Shown here piece after piece: positions 28,671 to 39,100 of a stretch of 64,000 nucleotides of DNA. Each line of letters starts with the position of its first letter. Position 1 is the first letter of the stretch. The position numbers and the translations under genes are program-made. Location: NCBI GenBank assembly GCA_002311645.1, contig DBYW01000034.1:174603-238602 (forward strand). The letters run 5' to 3'. Under the pieces are notes generated by a model that had not been told where the DNA came from, did no database searches, and was given only the letters and a program-made list of their open reading frames with translations. Source of the stretch: Bacteroidales bacterium UBA1176 (GTDB taxonomy: Bacteria > Bacteroidota > Bacteroidia > Bacteroidales > WCHB1-69).

Positions 28671-28702
28671 AAAAGCCCGGCAGCAATGTCGGGCTTTTTT
28701 TT
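28671..28702 (+). terminator. Rho-independent terminator after EF-G2
   Basis: Stem GCCCGGCA/TGTCGGGC (one G-T pair) with loop GCAA, preceded by AAAA and followed by eight T residues, 22 bases after the stop codon. Confidence 0.9.
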
Positions 28703-28714
28703 GTTGACATTTTT

Positions 28715-28985
28715 TTATTTGGGCGTGCCGGCGCGGCGGCTATGGTGGTATCTGTGTTCTCGCAGATGTAAAGACGTGCCATGGCGCGTCTCTACAGAAC
28801 GGACGTGATTTCCGCCGCCGCGATTTTCCCGCACACCATCCCCATCCCAGGGGTTGCCGCGCATCCCGCACCACACTTGCTACGCTTCGTGTGGTGTCAC
28901 AAAAAGGGAGGCCTCTTCGAGGCCGGTCCAATTACATTGTCATTGCCCATTCAGACGTGTTCCGAAGGAACACCCTTCTCTGTAA
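28715..28985. repeat. Dispersed repeat element, copy B (inverted relative to copy A)
   Basis: It begins ATTTGGGCGTGCCGGCGCGG and ends CGTGTTCCGAAGGAACACCC, the reverse complement of the ends of copy A at 17515-17990. About 170 bases near its right end are highly similar to copy A. It lacks copy A's ~200-base middle. It carries a 28-bp palindrome at 28768. No gene is seen in the 28703-29241 gap. Confidence 0.75.
28768..28795. repeat. 28-bp palindrome, copy 2
   Basis: Arms GTAAAGACG and CGTCTCTAC surround the centre TGCCATGGCG. Two positions do not pair perfectly. Same length and arm pattern as the copies at 17918, 61397, 62595 and 62643. Confidence 0.85.
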
Positions 28986-29062
28986 CCCCACACGGCAGGG
29001 GTTGTTGAGATTTTGTTCCTCCGGAACTGCTTAAAGAGATAATAGTTAATAGATAATAGTTA

Positions 29063-29235
29063 AGAGTTGTTTGCCGTTGGATGTTGGCTGTCGAAATTAA
29101 TTTCTTAACTTCTTAATTTCTTAATTATCAACGACCAACAGCCAACAGCCAACGACCTTATAGTTCATAGCCATAGTCCAAAGATCGAATGACCAACGGC
29201 CAACAGCCAACAACCATATTTCATCGCCATAGTTA
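29063..29235. repeat. Low-complexity word repeat, inverted partner of 17337-17510
   Basis: Words CCAACAGCCAACAGCC, TTATAGTTCATAGCCATAG and TTCTTAATTTCTTAATTATC are the reverse complements of the words at 17337-17510, in the mirrored order. Confidence 0.7.
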
Positions 29236-29241
29236 TAACCC

Positions 29242-32200
29242 TTAGTCCTTAATGCATCTTATGCTGCAACCCGAATTGATTGTGGCATCATTAACGTGCC
29301 ACATGTAGCAATGGCAGTCGGCCCAGAACACTTTCGGTTCGTTTACATTGACCGAGTTCACACTCCACAAATATGCAGCACCAAGCAGGTCTTCATAACG
29401 ACCTGTGTTGTCATTGTAGAAACCACCGGGAAGCAATGCAAATCCTGTACTGTTGTTGCCACCGCCATCAAGCCAGTAATTATTATAGCGCAGATCTTTC
29501 ATGTCTGTGGTCGTGTTGGCACCGGCAATGCTCATATAATTATCCTGATTCGGCAAATGCCAGCCTGTAGGACAAATGCCCTGCACGTTTCCGTTGGCGT
29601 CAACGGTCACGCCGGATGCAGCATCCAAAGCGGTGTTCCAGTCATACAGATATCCGTAGATGGCAGCATTGGCTGCGGCATCAGGATGCATGGGCGACTG
29701 ATAGGACATCAGGTTGTCGATGGTGGAGCCGTGGTTGTCCGTCGTGGTCTTCAGGTTCTCTGTTGTCCAGCAATCGCAACCTATTCTTACGGCGGTATAC
29801 ACATTGCCGTCCTGATCGGTCATATCAGGGCACGGGTAATGATAGATGATGATGACCTGTTCGCCGGTTATAGAGTGGCCGCAGGTGTCGGTGGCGGTCC
29901 AGATGATCTTGCTCTCGCCCACGGCGAAAACACTGTCAGGATATTGGGTAGGAATATTGTTGACGATAACCAGACGGTCTTCGGGGTAGCCGCCAGCAAT
30001 AGTGGTAGAAAACACCGGTGTGCCAAAATCCCGGATGATGGTATCGCAACCTGTCTCGATACCCTGGCGGATCGTGTCAATGGTCAGTGTAGAGTTGCTG
30101 TGAACGGTGCCGTCGTTGGCGATCACCGCACTGACGGTGAATGTTTCGGTAGCGGTTGCGGAACAATTTTTGACATCTTTCACAGTCACGGAAACCGTGT
30201 ACGTGCTGTCTCGGTCATCGTTGCCGGAGACCACCGTGGTGGCATCAGCGTTAACATCAACTGCGTCATCGCCCCAAGTGTAGGTGTAGCCGCCAGTATT
30301 GCCACCCACGGCCGTCACGGAAATATCGTAGTTGCCGGAGCCCATCAACGGGCAAGGTCTTTGGGGAACATCAAAGGCTGTAATCTCCAAAACGGGAGGT
30401 TCATTGATGGTAAACGTACCGGTCACCACCTCTGTTCCCCCGGCGTGTGTCACCGTCACAGTATAGGAGCCCGGCTTGAGATCCGTGTAAATGTGAATTC
30501 TACCCGTAAGGTTCACCGTGTCGTTTTTAGTCAAAACGGAACTCGACAGTACGAGTTGGAACGGAGGTGTTCCACCTTGGATTCTCACCGTGTCGGTACC
30601 GTTGTTCTCGCCAAAGCAAACCACGTCTGTGGAATCCATAAAGAGAAACGGTCTATCCTTGCGTATCGTGCAGTAACCGGCAGAAGGGTCATCTGCAATA
30701 CCGATGTAGCTGGGAGCGCAGTAACCGTCAATCTCGGACTTGGGTTCGGTGAAGGTGCCGCCCGTGAAGGAGTATGTGGTGGCATCGGAAGAGCTAGGCG
30801 TAATGTTACCGTAATAATGACCATCGGTGATGTAAAGCACTGTGCTTGTTGTAGAATTGTCCATAACAATGGCATTCGGGCCGTTGACGGAGTCCCCGGA
30901 CAAGGTTACGTTTCTTGTGCCGCCACCTTTGACACGGATAGCATAATCGTTATTTACAGTAATGGTATCATTAGTGATGATGAAATCACCGGCACCAGTA
31001 GTGATGCTGATACCGTGATACATATTCTCAACAGCCTTGCAGTTCGTGACGGTCACATTATCAACACCGGTGAATTGGGCCAAACTGTGCATATTAGCCG
31101 CAGTACAATGATCGATGGTGAAATCGCTCATACCGCCGCCAATGGAGGGAACTGCCACACCGGCAACAGATGTGGCACCTCCGCCTGTTCCGTCAAAATT
31201 GCAATAGGTCACGTTTATATTGTGCGCATAATTGTAGCTGTTGGTTGACCATCTGTTGGCAGTTCCTCTTGTATCTGGAAAAGAAATGAATCCAGTTCCT
31301 GTCTCCATTAAGGAAGCATCGTATGCGAAGTTGAGATTGGTGATGGTCAGCACCTCGGTTGTGAGTCCGCGTCCGGCAACGATGAGCTGGCCTGTAAGCG
31401 TTTTGTTTTTACCATCAATGGTAAGGTTCAGTCCGCTTTGTTTCTTGATGACGACAGCTTCCGCCGTGTTATCCACCAATTCAATGGTCACATCGCCAGT
31501 CATAGTGGAGGCGGCATCCACGGCAGCTTGCAGTGTGGGGTATTCCGTGGTGCCGATTTTGGCCACTACGGGTATGCGGACGGTGCAGTAACCTGTGGAG
31601 GGGTCATTGGCTACAGCAGAATAACCGAGAGCACAGTAACCGTCAACCGTAGCTTTGGACTCGGAGAATGTGCCGCCCGTGATACTGTAAACTGTGTTGT
31701 CAGTACCTTCAGATGAAAGAGCACCCTCATACCAGCCACTGGAAATATTAAGAGCAACAGCAGTATTTGAATTGGCCTTAGTGATGATGGCTTTAGGACC
31801 AATAAACACGTTGCCGGAAAGATTAGCTGTTGTGGCATTTGACTGATTTTGGTAGCGGAATGCATATTCTCCACCCGAGTTACATGTCAAAGTGTCATTT
31901 TCGATAGTGAATGTACCAGATCCACCGCTGATGTTGATGCCGTTTTTCACATTGTCTACCGCTTTGCAATTTGTGACGCTTAACCCTGTGGTTCCATTGA
32001 ACTGTGCCAAGCTATGAGCGTTTTTGGCAACAAGGTGGTCCAAAACTACATTAAAAGCAGGCGCACCATTGGGTCCTCGATAAGCAGCCATCCCATTGTC
32101 AGGTCCACCGCCATCAAAAGTACAGTAGCTCACAGTAACATTGTGAGCATTGTTATTGGAGCCATTCACACAAACAAAGCCAGCAGGACTTGAATACGAT

Positions 32201-32574
32201 GACTCGTATTCAAAGTTCATGTTGGTGATGTTCAACACATCGGTGCCGGTGTAACGACTATCACCGTGGATGATAATTTGACCGGATAACGTTTTCCCAT
32301 TACCATCAATGGTCAAGTTGAGACCAGTTTGCTGGCGAAAACTCACCTGTTCAGAGGTGTTGTTTTCCAACGTAATGGTTATGTCGCCAGTCATACTCTG
32401 GGCGGCTGTTACTGCCGCTTGCAGTGTGGCGTACCCTGTGCCGCCAATTGTCGCCACATTTTGCGCATTGAGTTTGGTTATGCTCAAACACGTGCAGAGC
32501 ATAACAACCAACATCATGACGGTCTTTTGAATTAAACCGCCTTTTATGTTGTTAAAAAGTCGTGTGTTTTTCAT
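29242..32574 (-). CDS. Secreted duplicated beta-helix protein with SprB-like repeat, HYR-like segment and FISUMP domain
   Basis: An 1110-residue exported protein. After a signal peptide (MMLVVMLCTCLSITKLNAQ), two homologous halves of about 300 residues follow, starting ATIGGTGYATLQAAVTAAQS and AKIGTTEYPTLQAAVDAAST. Each is a parallel beta-helix with IDGNGKTLSGQ or IDGKNKTLTGQ and VTNCKAV motifs. Next come a SprB-like repeat (VVCFGENNGTDTVRIQGG), an Ig-like segment, a HYR-like segment ending ATDTCGHSITGEQV, and a C-terminal Fibrobacter-paralogous (FISUMP) domain with VRIGCDCWTTENLKT and CPTGWHLPNQ. It has no T9SS sorting domain. The ATG at 32574 (MKNTRLF) is chosen over an upstream ATG at 32628 because it gives a normal signal peptide. 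A surface binding role is likely but unproven. Confidence 0.82.
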   Translation of the reverse strand: MKNTRLFNNIKGGLIQKTVMMLVVMLCTCLSITKLNAQNVATIGGTGYATLQAAVTAAQSMTGDITITLENNTSEQVSFRQQTGLNLTIDGNGKTLSGQIIIHGDSRYTGTDVLNITNMNFEYESSYSSPAGFVCVNGSNNNAHNVTVSYCTFDGGGPDNGMAAYRGPNGAPAFNVVLDHLVAKNAHSLAQFNGTTGLSVTNCKAVDNVKNGINISGGSGTFTIENDTLTCNSGGEYAFRYQNQSNATTANLSGNVFIGPKAIITKANSNTAVALNISSGWYEGALSSEGTDNTVYSITGGTFSESKATVDGYCALGYSAVANDPSTGYCTVRIPVVAKIGTTEYPTLQAAVDAASTMTGDVTIELVDNTAEAVVIKKQSGLNLTIDGKNKTLTGQLIVAGRGLTTEVLTITNLNFAYDASLMETGTGFISFPDTRGTANRWSTNSYNYAHNINVTYCNFDGTGGGATSVAGVAVPSIGGGMSDFTIDHCTAANMHSLAQFTGVDNVTVTNCKAVENMYHGISITTGAGDFIITNDTITVNNDYAIRVKGGGTRNVTLSGDSVNGPNAIVMDNSTTSTVLYITDGHYYGNITPSSSDATTYSFTGGTFTEPKSEIDGYCAPSYIGIADDPSAGYCTIRKDRPFLFMDSTDVVCFGENNGTDTVRIQGGTPPFQLVLSSSVLTKNDTVNLTGRIHIYTDLKPGSYTVTVTHAGGTEVVTGTFTINEPPVLEITAFDVPQRPCPLMGSGNYDISVTAVGGNTGGYTYTWGDDAVDVNADATTVVSGNDDRDSTYTVSVTVKDVKNCSATATETFTVSAVIANDGTVHSNSTLTIDTIRQGIETGCDTIIRDFGTPVFSTTIAGGYPEDRLVIVNNIPTQYPDSVFAVGESKIIWTATDTCGHSITGEQVIIIYHYPCPDMTDQDGNVYTAVRIGCDCWTTENLKTTTDNHGSTIDNLMSYQSPMHPDAAANAAIYGYLYDWNTALDAASGVTVDANGNVQGICPTGWHLPNQDNYMSIAGANTTTDMKDLRYNNYWLDGGGNNSTGFALLPGGFYNDNTGRYEDLLGAAYLWSVNSVNVNEPKVFWADCHCYMWHVNDATINSGCSIRCIKD

Positions 32575-32673
32575 TTTTACTTGCTTTATATTTATACTAT
32601 CTTGATTAAAAATTCTTGATAAATACATGCATTTGTTAATATTTCAGCTAAGAAAACATTATATTTTCACATA

Positions 32674-32681
32674 CAAAAATA
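32674..32681 (-). promoter_or_regulatory. -7 promoter box for the FISUMP gene
   Basis: Minus-strand TATTTTTG, a TAnnTTTG match, about 100 bases upstream of the chosen ATG. Confidence 0.45.
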
Positions 32682-32856
32682 CGCTCTTTTTATGAAAAAA
32701 ATTTAACTTATCAGGAAACTTGTTAACCTTCATTTGTTAATTGTAACAGGACTTTTTACAGTAATAACACCTTTTTTTGCAGGTAAAACCACCCTATGAC
32801 ACAACGGGCCTCGTAAACCGGCTTTTTTTATGCTTCTGCATTGACAAATTAAATTG

Positions 32857-32864
32857 TATCTTTG
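32857..32864 (+). promoter_or_regulatory. -7 promoter box abutting the permease start
   Basis: TATCTTTG is followed only five bases later by the GTG start at 32870. Transcription starting 6-8 bases after the box would produce a leaderless or nearly leaderless mRNA. Confidence 0.5.
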
Positions 32865-32869
32865 CCGCC

Positions 32870-33949
32870 GTGTTTCGATATATAGTAAAAAAAATCGGAT
32901 ATGGCCTTTTGCTGATGTTGGGTGTGGTGACATTGGTGTTTTTCCTGTTCACCATATTGCCCTCCGACCCTGCCCGAATGATGATGGGCCAACGCAGCGA
33001 CCTCCAGACAGAAGAGGCTATCCGCAAGGAGATGGGCCTCGACCTGCCCGTCGGCGTGCAATACTTGGCCTACCTCAACGACGTATCCCCCGTCTCCTGG
33101 CACAAGACCCAAGATATTGAATCTTTTTTCTACCTCGATGACAACGACTACCATTACGTGAAACTACTTCCGCTTGGCAAGTCCGCGATTGTGCTGAAAG
33201 CGCCCTACCTGCGGCGCTCCTACCAAAGCAAACGACCCGTGGGGGAAATCATTGCCGAAGCCTTCCCGAAAACCGTCCTGCTGGCTATCGTCTCCATCGT
33301 CTTCGCCCTCATCGTGGGCATCGTCATCGGCATCTTCTGCGCCCTTTTCAAGGACACCTGGTTCGACCATGTGGCGCTGGTGTTCTCCGTATTGGGCATG
33401 TCCGTGCCCTCCTTCTTCGCGGCCATACTCTTCGCCTGGGTGTTTGCATTCTTGCTGTCGGATTTGACAGGGCTCAGCATGTTCGGCAGCCTGTACACAG
33501 TCGATGACTATGGCACAGGGCAATATTTGGACCTCAAGAACCTCATTCTGCCCGCCATCACGTTGGGCATCCGCCCGTTGGCGGTGGTCGTGGAGCTGAC
33601 CAAGAACTCGCTGCTTGACGTACTGTCGCAGGACTACATCCGCACCGCCAAGGCCAAAGGGTTAGGCAAGGCGCGCATCGTGACGCACCATGCTCTGAAA
33701 AACGCCCTCAACCCGGTGGTCACCGCCATATCCGGCTGGCTGGCCGGCCTGCTGGCGGGCGCCGTCTTCGTGGAATACATCTTCGACTGGAAAGGCATGG
33801 GTGTCGTCATCGTGGACGCCCTCGACAAATATGACTTCCCCGTGGTGATGGGGTCGCTGCTCTACGTCTCCATCGTATTGATTATCATTAATATCGTGGT
33901 GGACGTGATTTACGGGTGGCTCGATCCGAGAGTGAGTTTGAATGCATAG
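32870..33949 (+). CDS. Peptide/nickel-type ABC transporter permease (DppB/OppB family)
   Basis: A 359-residue inner-membrane permease. Its first transmembrane segment is GYGLLLMLGVVTLVFFLFTI, followed by a ~100-residue extracytoplasmic stretch and five more segments. The cytoplasmic coupling (EAA) loop is clear: DYIRTAKAKGLGKARIVTHH, then ALKNALNPVV, near residue 265. The GTG at 32870 (VFRYIVKKIGYG) matches the usual family N-terminus and lies just behind a promoter box; upstream codons in this frame would be untranscribed. No second permease, ATPase or binding protein is adjacent, and the next genes are on the other strand. The substrate is unknown, peptides being the family norm. Confidence 0.88.
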   Translation: MFRYIVKKIGYGLLLMLGVVTLVFFLFTILPSDPARMMMGQRSDLQTEEAIRKEMGLDLPVGVQYLAYLNDVSPVSWHKTQDIESFFYLDDNDYHYVKLLPLGKSAIVLKAPYLRRSYQSKRPVGEIIAEAFPKTVLLAIVSIVFALIVGIVIGIFCALFKDTWFDHVALVFSVLGMSVPSFFAAILFAWVFAFLLSDLTGLSMFGSLYTVDDYGTGQYLDLKNLILPAITLGIRPLAVVVELTKNSLLDVLSQDYIRTAKAKGLGKARIVTHHALKNALNPVVTAISGWLAGLLAGAVFVEYIFDWKGMGVVIVDALDKYDFPVVMGSLLYVSIVLIIINIVVDVIYGWLDPRVSLNA

Positions 33950-33997
33950 CGGCAACCCACGATCGTATCAACATTTCTTCCATCGTATATAATCCGG

Positions 33998-34942
33998 TTA
34001 CTTCCTTACCAACCGATACAACTTCAACAGCAGTTCCCAATGCAACTGCCGCGTGTAGCTGACCATCTTGATGGGCAAGGGCTGGCCCCCGAATCCTTTG
34101 TAGAGACGCGCCACATTCTCATTCATGGAACCGTTGAAATCCAATGTAAAGGGCATATCGGCGTGTTGGCGTATAAAGTTGTCCAAAAGGAAAAACATCG
34201 CCTTACGGTCTGTATAACGCTCATCTCGGCCCGAGAACCAAAAGCGATAGGTGTCGAAGTCGCGCACCATCAAGGCACCGGCCAAGAGGTTGCCGTCACC
34301 GTCGTGCACCACGAGCGGCTCCAAGCACCCGAGCTCCTCCAAGAGGAGGGCGGTATGCGTTAAAATTTCATAATCCCGCTCCTTGAAATGCACCTCTTTG
34401 CCTTTCCCTTTGTTCTTGCGGAACAGACGGACAATGTCACCCACCGCCTTGTCGTCCTGTCGCAACTGAAGATTGAAATTGCCTGCCGCCTTGATGTTGC
34501 GCCGCGTGTTTTGCGAATACCCGGCCCGTATCTCCTCGTATGGCTTGTCTAACGCCATCTGGTACGTGACTAACGAAACCGTATAATTGTCAATCAGGTC
34601 GGTGTTGTTGGAGCTGTTGAACAGGAAGTCCACATGCTTGTCGGATGAGGGCAGGGCGTTGAAAAAGTCGGAGGTGATTTGCGCGGTGACAGGATGTGCG
34701 GAAAAGATGCCCATCTGGGAGACGAAAAAGGGCGGGTAAACATAATGAACACCAAGGCGCGAGCGCTCCGGCAGGGGCATCACATATTTATAATCATCCA
34801 ACACGAGGGCATTCCAAGTCGCATCGCCCACCAGGGCGTTCAGCATCCGATAGGTGCAGAAGAGCGTACGAAAGCCCGACGACCGGATGGTCTCGTCCCA
34901 TCGCACAGCGTCGATGTCCTCATGTTTGAGAAAGTGTATCAT
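33998..34942 (-). CDS. FemAB/GNAT-like acyl or aminoacyl transferase
   Basis: A 314-residue cytoplasmic protein with two GNAT-like halves. The C-terminal half contains FSGRDERYTDRKAMFFLLDN and FTLDFNGSMNENVARLYKGFGG, resembling the Acetyltransf_6/FemAB fold in which the last motif closes the acyl-donor site. The N-terminal half includes YVYPPFFVSQMGIFS and the conserved SQNTRRNIK helix. Relatives act on peptidoglycan precursors, polysaccharides or lipids; the acceptor is not identifiable here. It starts at the last base of the gpsA stop (TAATG), so the two are translationally coupled. A role in envelope or lipid metabolism is an inference from that pairing. Confidence 0.78.
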   Translation of the reverse strand: MIHFLKHEDIDAVRWDETIRSSGFRTLFCTYRMLNALVGDATWNALVLDDYKYVMPLPERSRLGVHYVYPPFFVSQMGIFSAHPVTAQITSDFFNALPSSDKHVDFLFNSSNNTDLIDNYTVSLVTYQMALDKPYEEIRAGYSQNTRRNIKAAGNFNLQLRQDDKAVGDIVRLFRKNKGKGKEVHFKERDYEILTHTALLLEELGCLEPLVVHDGDGNLLAGALMVRDFDTYRFWFSGRDERYTDRKAMFFLLDNFIRQHADMPFTLDFNGSMNENVARLYKGFGGQPLPIKMVSYTRQLHWELLLKLYRLVRK

Positions 34943-35988
34943 TATATAAAATGCTCGGCAATGCGCTTCATTTCAGAAGAGACATTGTTATTTTCATAGA
35001 GAATGCCGTAGATGGTTTCCACGATGGGGATGTCAGCCTGATACTTCTTGTTGATTTCATGGACTGTGCGGCAGGCGGTGTACCCCTCCGACACCATGCG
35101 CAGTTCGAGCAGGGAGACGCGCACGGAAAGTCCGTGGCCAATCATAATGCCGAAAAGACGGTTGCGGCTGTAGGTGGAATAGGCAGTCACCAAGAGGTCG
35201 CCAAGGTAGATGGAATCGGAAATGTGCCGGTCTTCGTTGGGATAGACCTTGGAGACAAAATATTTCATCTCTTTGAGACAGTTGGCGACGTAGGCGGCGA
35301 TAAAGTTGTCGCCGTAGCCCAAGCCGCTATAGATGCCCGCGCCAAGGGCGTAGATGTTCTTGAGCACAATGGCCAACTCAGCCCCCATCATATCATTGGA
35401 AACGGAAGTGCGGCAATAGCGGTTGGTGAAAAAGCGGGCCACGGTCTCCGCTAATTCCTGGTTGGTGGAACAGGCGGTCAGATAGGTGAGCTTCTCCTGC
35501 GCAATCTCCTCCGCGTGGGAGGGACCACTGATGATGGAGAGGTTTTCCAATGGAACCTTGAACTCCGTCTGCATGTAGTCGCTGATGAGCTGGAGGGTCT
35601 CCGGCACAATGCCTTTGACGGCAAGTATGATTTTCTTGCGACTCAACTGGCTGCGTTTCAGCGGAGCCAATGATTGATGCAAATAGGCCGACGGCGTCAC
35701 AATGATCACATAATCGGCCTTGCTCACCACCGCCTTGATGTCGGTGTTCACCTTCACATCTTCGGGGTTGATGAAAACAGAACTGAGATATTTGGGGTTA
35801 TGGCCATACTTCACCACATCCTCCGCCACTTCCGGAGAACGAATCCACCAATGGATATGCTCCAAGTTGGAGGATATAATCTTGATGATGGCGGTGGCCC
35901 AACTGCCGCTGCCCAACACCGCCACACGGTAACGCAGGCGGGTCTTTTTGCTTCGCGGAAGTATGGGCGCAAACTCGTTGTCGGTCAT
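34942..35988 (-). CDS. gpsA: Glycerol-3-phosphate dehydrogenase [NAD(P)+]
   Basis: A 348-residue cytoplasmic enzyme that reduces dihydroxyacetone phosphate to sn-glycerol 3-phosphate for phospholipid synthesis. The Rossmann motif VAVLGSGSWATAIIKI is at about residues 23-38. The catalytic Lys region is KIILAVKGI, then GPSHAEEIAQ, followed by the C-terminal helical domain with GLGYGDNFIAAYVANCLKEM and LGDLLVTAYSTYSRNRLFG. An N-terminal extension of about 20 residues precedes the core. It is first in a two-gene unit with the FemAB-like gene. Confidence 0.95.
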   Translation of the reverse strand: MTDNEFAPILPRSKKTRLRYRVAVLGSGSWATAIIKIISSNLEHIHWWIRSPEVAEDVVKYGHNPKYLSSVFINPEDVKVNTDIKAVVSKADYVIIVTPSAYLHQSLAPLKRSQLSRKKIILAVKGIVPETLQLISDYMQTEFKVPLENLSIISGPSHAEEIAQEKLTYLTACSTNQELAETVARFFTNRYCRTSVSNDMMGAELAIVLKNIYALGAGIYSGLGYGDNFIAAYVANCLKEMKYFVSKVYPNEDRHISDSIYLGDLLVTAYSTYSRNRLFGIMIGHGLSVRVSLLELRMVSEGYTACRTVHEINKKYQADIPIVETIYGILYENNNVSSEMKRIAEHFI

Positions 35989-36015
35989 AGATTATTTTAA
36001 CTTTTTTTAAGGCTG

Positions 36016-36023
36016 CAAACATA
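36016..36023 (-). promoter_or_regulatory. -7 promoter box for gpsA
   Basis: Minus-strand TATGTTTG fits TAnnTTTG, 27 bases upstream of the gpsA ATG. Confidence 0.55.
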
Positions 36024-36080
36024 CATAAAAATTTTTAAAATGCAAAATGTAAAGTGCAAAATATCTTATTTCTTGCGCAT

Positions 36081-36112
36081 AAAAAAACGGACGGTGAAAT
36101 TCACCGTCCGTT
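36081..36112 (-). terminator. Terminator of the giant adhesin gene
   Basis: A 13-bp palindromic stem (AACGGACGGTGAA and its complement) is followed, on the minus strand, by seven T residues. It lies 22 bases past the stop codon at 36134. Confidence 0.88.
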
Positions 36113-36133
36113 GCGTATGGGATAAAATCCCTT

Positions 36134-39100
36134 TTATTGTTGTTTCACCACGCGTTTGGTCACAACACCCTTGTCGGTTGTGATGCGGATGAAGTAGGTG
36201 CCGGCAGCGTAAGTGGAGAGGTCAACCTCAGCGTCGGCATCGTTCACGTTGACGGTAGCCAGCAACTTGCCGTATGCATCGTAGATGTCGAGTTTCTCGA
36301 CAGACAGCATGTTCGTCGTGCCGATGGTGACTCTGTTGCGGGTCGGGTTCGGGTAAACCGTCACATCGCCGTCAAGTGTGTAGTCCTCAACACCGATGGT
36401 GTGCAGGCTCAAGTGCAACACAACCGTGGAGTCGCAACCGAACTGGTCAGTGAGCACCTGAGTGTAGGTGCCGCTCTGGCCATAGACAACACCGTTCCAG
36501 GTGTAGCTGCTACCAGGATCGGCGACATGGAGGTCGTAGTGTTGCGGCTGGTGGATGGTCAGGTGCAGCGTGTCAACCTGCATACATCCGAAGTTGTCGG
36601 CATGGGCGTAGGTGTAGACACCGCTCTGGCCATAGGTCACACCATGCCATGTGTAGTACTCGCAGTCTTCAGCCGTGAAGGACTGGTGAACCGGATTGTG
36701 GATGGTCAGGTGCAGGGTCTCGACCTGTTCGCAGCCATTGGCGGTGAATGTGGTATACGTGTAGGTACCACTCTGCGTGTAAGTCGTGCCGTGCCAGGTG
36801 TAGGATTCACACTCACTCACAGTGAACGTCTGCGGTTGAGAATTATAGATGGTCAGGTGCAGCGTATCGACCTGCGTACAACCATTGGCATCGAGATGAG
36901 AGTAGTAATAGTTGCCACTCTGCGTGTAGGTCTGACCATGCCACGTGTAGCTGTTACAATCACCGGCAGTGAAGGACTCGTGCTGCGGGTTGAAGATGAT
37001 CAGGTGCAGGGTTTCGGTGTGGTTGCAACCGGCCGTGCCTTGCAGCGTGTAGGTGTACGTGCCGCTTTGCGTGTAGGTCTGGCCATGCCATGTGTAGCTG
37101 CCGCACTCTGTCATCGTAAGGTCGATATTCTGAGACTGGCCGAGGGTCAGGTGCAGCGTGTCAACCTGCAAACAACCGTTCTGGTCGAGATGTGCGTAGG
37201 TGTACGAGCCGCTCTGCGTGTACAGAGTGTTGTTCCAGATGTAAGATTCGCACTCCACAACGGTGATCGCCGTGTGCTGCGGAGTGTAGATGGTCAGATG
37301 CAGGGTATCGACGCCGACACAACCGCTGTTGTTCACGAAGTTGTGGTAGTAGGTGCCGCTCTGCGTGTATGTCTGGCCATACCATGTGTAGCTGCCGCAT
37401 TCGCTGACCGTGACAACGTGACCGACAGGTGCCGGCAGGATGGTCAGGTGCAGCGTGTCGACTTGCGTGCAACCATGGACATCGGCATGCTGGTAGGTGT
37501 AAACACCGCTCTGCGTATACAAGGTGTTATGCCACGTGTAGGCGTTGCATTCTGTCACCGTGACAGCTGCGTGCTGCGGAGTGTAGATGGTCAGATGCAG
37601 CGTGTCGACCTGCGTGCAACCATTGTTGTCGAAGTGTGCGAAGGTGTACGTGCCGCTCTGTGTATACACCGTGTTGTTCCACGTGTAGAAGCCGCACTCG
37701 CTGACCGTGACGGATTGGTGTTGCGGAGTGTGGACCGTCAGGTTCAGCACTTCTGTCTGCTCACAACCGGCGTTGTTGAAATAACGGTAGGTATAGGTTC
37801 CGCTCTGTGTGTAGAACATACCGTGCCAAATATAGGTACCACATGCATCCACATTGTAGACAACAGGCTCGGTGCTATAGATGGTCAGATTCAACGTGTC
37901 GATCTGCGTGCAACCGTGGGCATCGGCATGTGAGTGGGTATAAACACCGCTCTGCGTGTACGTGGTGCCGAACCAAGTGTAGCTGTCACATGCATTGATC
38001 GTGAAGATCTCGTTGACCGGGTTGTAGATGGTCAGGTGCAACGTATCAACCTGCATACAACCGTTCTGGTCGAGATGTGCGTAGGTGTATGTGCCGCTCT
38101 GTGTGTACAAGGTGTTGTTCCACATATAAACGCCACACTCGCTGTCCGTGACAGACTGGTGCTGCGGGTTATGGATGGTCAAGTGCAGAGTCACCACACT
38201 GTCACAGCCGTTGGCAGCCGTGAAGGTCTGCGTGTAGGCTCCAGTTTGGGTGTACTTGACATTGTTCCACACATAGTCGCCGCAAGCCGTCGCATAGACG
38301 TCGTTCGTGATGGAGTATCTGACAGTCAGGTTCAAGACCACCGTGCTGTCGCAACCGTTTACATTATGCAAGTTGGCCATGTATCTGCCGCTCTGCGTAT
38401 AGGTCTGACCGTTCCACGTGTAGCTGTTGCAAGCCGTTTCGTTCACGACTGTGAAGTCCGGATTGAGGATGGTCAAGTGCAGCGTCACTACGCTGTCGCA
38501 ACCGTCGGCGGTATGCAGGGTCTGCATATAGGTGCCGCTTGCATAGTAAACTTGGTTGTTCCAGGTGTAAGAGACACATTCGGTAGCGTTGAATTCCGTC
38601 GCCACCGGGTTGCCGATGGTCAGGTGCAGCGTGTCGACCTGCGTACAACCGTTCTGATCAGGATGTTCGTAGGTGTAAGTACCGCTCTGCATGTAGGTCA
38701 TGCCATTCCAAGTATATGAACCACAATTGAAGGCCGTGTACGTGCGAGGCTGCGGATTGTGGATGGTCAAGTGCAACACCACGGTGCTGTCGCAACCGGC
38801 AACTGTCGAGAAGGACTGCATGTAGTTGCCGCTCTGCGTGTAGACCTCGTCGTTCCATGTGTAGCTTCCGCAAGATGTTGCGCTGATCTCGGTGAAAGCA
38901 GGAAGATTGATGGTCAGGTGCAGGGTCACCAAGCTGTCGCAACCGGCGGCTGTTGTGAAGTGCTTCACATAATCGCCGCTATGGTTGTAGACACTGTTGC
39001 CCCAAGCGTATTCCTCGCATGCGACGGCAGAGAACTCATACACGGCAGGTTGGTTGATGGTCAGGTGCAGCGTGTCGACTTGCGTGCAACCGTTCTGGTT

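Noticed and set aside
34099..34112. TGTAGAGACGCGCC inside the FemAB-like gene as another palindrome copy
   Set aside because: Only one arm is present, with no complementary half within 40 bases; it is most likely chance in coding sequence.
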